Origin: Methylomicrobium lacus LW14
GTDB lineage: Bacteria > Pseudomonadota > Gammaproteobacteria > Methylococcales > Methylomonadaceae
Direction of reading: 5' to 3'
Assembly (NCBI RefSeq): GCF_000527095.1
Contig: NZ_AZUN01000001.1
Coordinates: forward strand, 2,853,501-2,917,500
Length of the DNA: 64,000 nucleotides
Both the position numbers and the translations under genes were made by a program. The notes beneath the pieces are model-generated. The model did no database searches, had not been told where the DNA came from, and was given only the letters and a program-made list of their open reading frames with translations. Positions 60,997-64,000 of the stretch are shown piece after piece (within the stretch, counting starts at the first letter, position 1; every line of letters starts with the position of its first letter).

Positions 60997-61236
60997 TTGG
61001 TTCGAGAAGGGGCTTATGGTCAGAAACGTCAAATGGTGACGGCAATGGATGAATTTGAAAAACAGTATGCACCGACTCGTAGCCAGAACAACATCATCGA
61101 GTCGCTTTGTCAGGAATTCAATGGCGTTAGCTTTTATGGGCTGGAATACGTCATTGAGGATTTTTTTCAACCGAAAAGGGTAAAGTCGACGAATTTAGCC
61201 TATGCAGCCGTGGATTGGTTCGGATTATATGACTAA
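60997..61236 (+). CDS. Possible small protein (uncertain)
   Basis: A 79-codon frame starting at TTG (or at an internal Met) and reading GAYGQKRQMVTAMDEFEKQYAP... AYAAVDWFGLYD. Amino-acid use is protein-like, but there is no good ribosome-binding site, no family match that I know, and it could be a fragment. The 170 bases before it hold no other gene. Confidence 0.3.
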   Translation: MVREGAYGQKRQMVTAMDEFEKQYAPTRSQNNIIESLCQEFNGVSFYGLEYVIEDFFQPKRVKSTNLAYAAVDWFGLYD

Positions 61237-61326
61237 CTGGCCGCTCGATACCTCTATTGCTTCCCTGATCAGATTTTCTCGGTAGATTCAGGCCAGTTTT
61301 TAACCAACGTCTGCATAATTCCAGGC

Positions 61327-61359
61327 AAAAAAAAACCCAAGCCGTGTGGCTTGGGTTTT
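61327..61359 (-). terminator. Intrinsic terminator of the rRNA operon
   Basis: On the minus strand AACCCAAGCC-ACAC-GGCTTGGGTT is followed by nine U (A-run 61327-61335 on the plus strand). It stands just downstream of 5S rRNA and is a textbook intrinsic terminator. Confidence 0.95.
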
Positions 61360-61369
61360 CGGATTAAGA

Positions 61370-61486
61370 GCTTGGCAATTCCCTACTTTCGCATGGCAAC
61401 CTGCCACACTATCATCGGCGCTAAGCGGTTTCACTTCCGAGTTCGGGATGGGATCGGGTGGTTCACGCTCGCTATGGTCACCAAGC
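61370..61486 (-). rRNA. rrf: 5S ribosomal RNA
   Basis: Minus-strand sequence begins TGCTTGGTGACCATAGCGAG, includes CCCATCCCGAACTCGG and AGTGTGG, and closes with GGGAATTGCCAAGC, whose end pairs with the start. Length of about 117 bases is normal. Confidence 0.95.
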
Positions 61487-61631
61487 AAACTGGTGCGGTT
61501 GACGATGAGGGTCAACCTTCGGCAGGGCTGTCGCCGTGCCTTGGAAATCTGTAACCTTCGGTTCTCTCGCAGTCAAGCGTCAGCTGCACTGTAGTTTTCT
61601 TCTACAGCCACCCAAACCGATTGGGTGTTAT
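61487..61631 (-). other. 23S-5S spacer
   Basis: About 145 bases between 23S and 5S. GGTTGAC and GTCAACC form a hairpin near 61497. No tRNA gene was seen in it. Confidence 0.7.

Positions 61632-64000
<2,369 letters not shown>

Overview
The window reads as chromosome of a mid-to-high-GC gammaproteobacterium. The gene set (AcnB next to an NAD-type isocitrate dehydrogenase, ZapE, an SfnR-controlled sulfone operon, aerobic cobalamin lower-ligand synthesis through BluB, a fused ThiS-ThiG) would suit a methanotroph-like Methylococcales bacterium. That assignment is inference: no methane-oxidation gene lies in the window.

Layout. 1-9716: a type I restriction-modification operon (hsdM, cut by the window start; hsdS; a DUF1016 nuclease-like gene; hsdR; a YgjP-like metallopeptidase). 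A FitAB/VapBC-type toxin-antitoxin pair sits between the DUF1016 gene and hsdR, beside a degraded copy of the hsdR 5' end. 9719-10141: a gene remnant and a palindromic MITE-like element with 12-bp direct repeats. 10232-17362: zinc-ribbon protein, isocitrate dehydrogenase, an AT-rich ABC-ATPase/TOPRIM pair that looks like a defence insertion, acnB and zapE. 17402-29904: an organosulfur regulon: a sigma-54 activator (SfnR type), then a long minus-strand operon running from msuE to metY, a divergent amidohydrolase and a FadL-like porin. Three GG-N10-GC sigma-54 promoters and a perfect 13-bp palindrome tie these units together. 30338-37294: housekeeping genes (DAHP synthase, ThiS-ThiG fusion, trmB, dynamin-like GTPase, pyrE, hemW). 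37392-39117: a frameshifted SWIM zinc-finger gene.

39314-45377: a compact minus-strand island holding a Sel1/TPR-like histidine-kinase-like protein, a receiver-domain protein with a helical C-terminal region carrying an Rx4H motif, a VapBC pair and a Nudix-containing protein, plus two small unknown genes at the 5' end. The kinase/receiver-effector pair resembles two-component antiphage systems of the Detocs kind and is the best candidate for an undescribed system here.

45645-55538: vitamin B12. A promoter and cobalamin riboswitch precede btuB and a BtuM-like transporter. Convergent to them is a rubredoxin, rubredoxin reductase, bluB, cobT, AlbA_2 protein, cobS, cobC, cobQ, cobU operon. 55638-61236: a remnant acyltransferase, several unknown genes, a frameshifted secreted CAP-domain gene, DUF2784, the rtcB-archease RNA-repair pair and a cupin. 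61327-64000: the 3' part of an rRNA operon on the minus strand (terminator, 5S, partial 23S).
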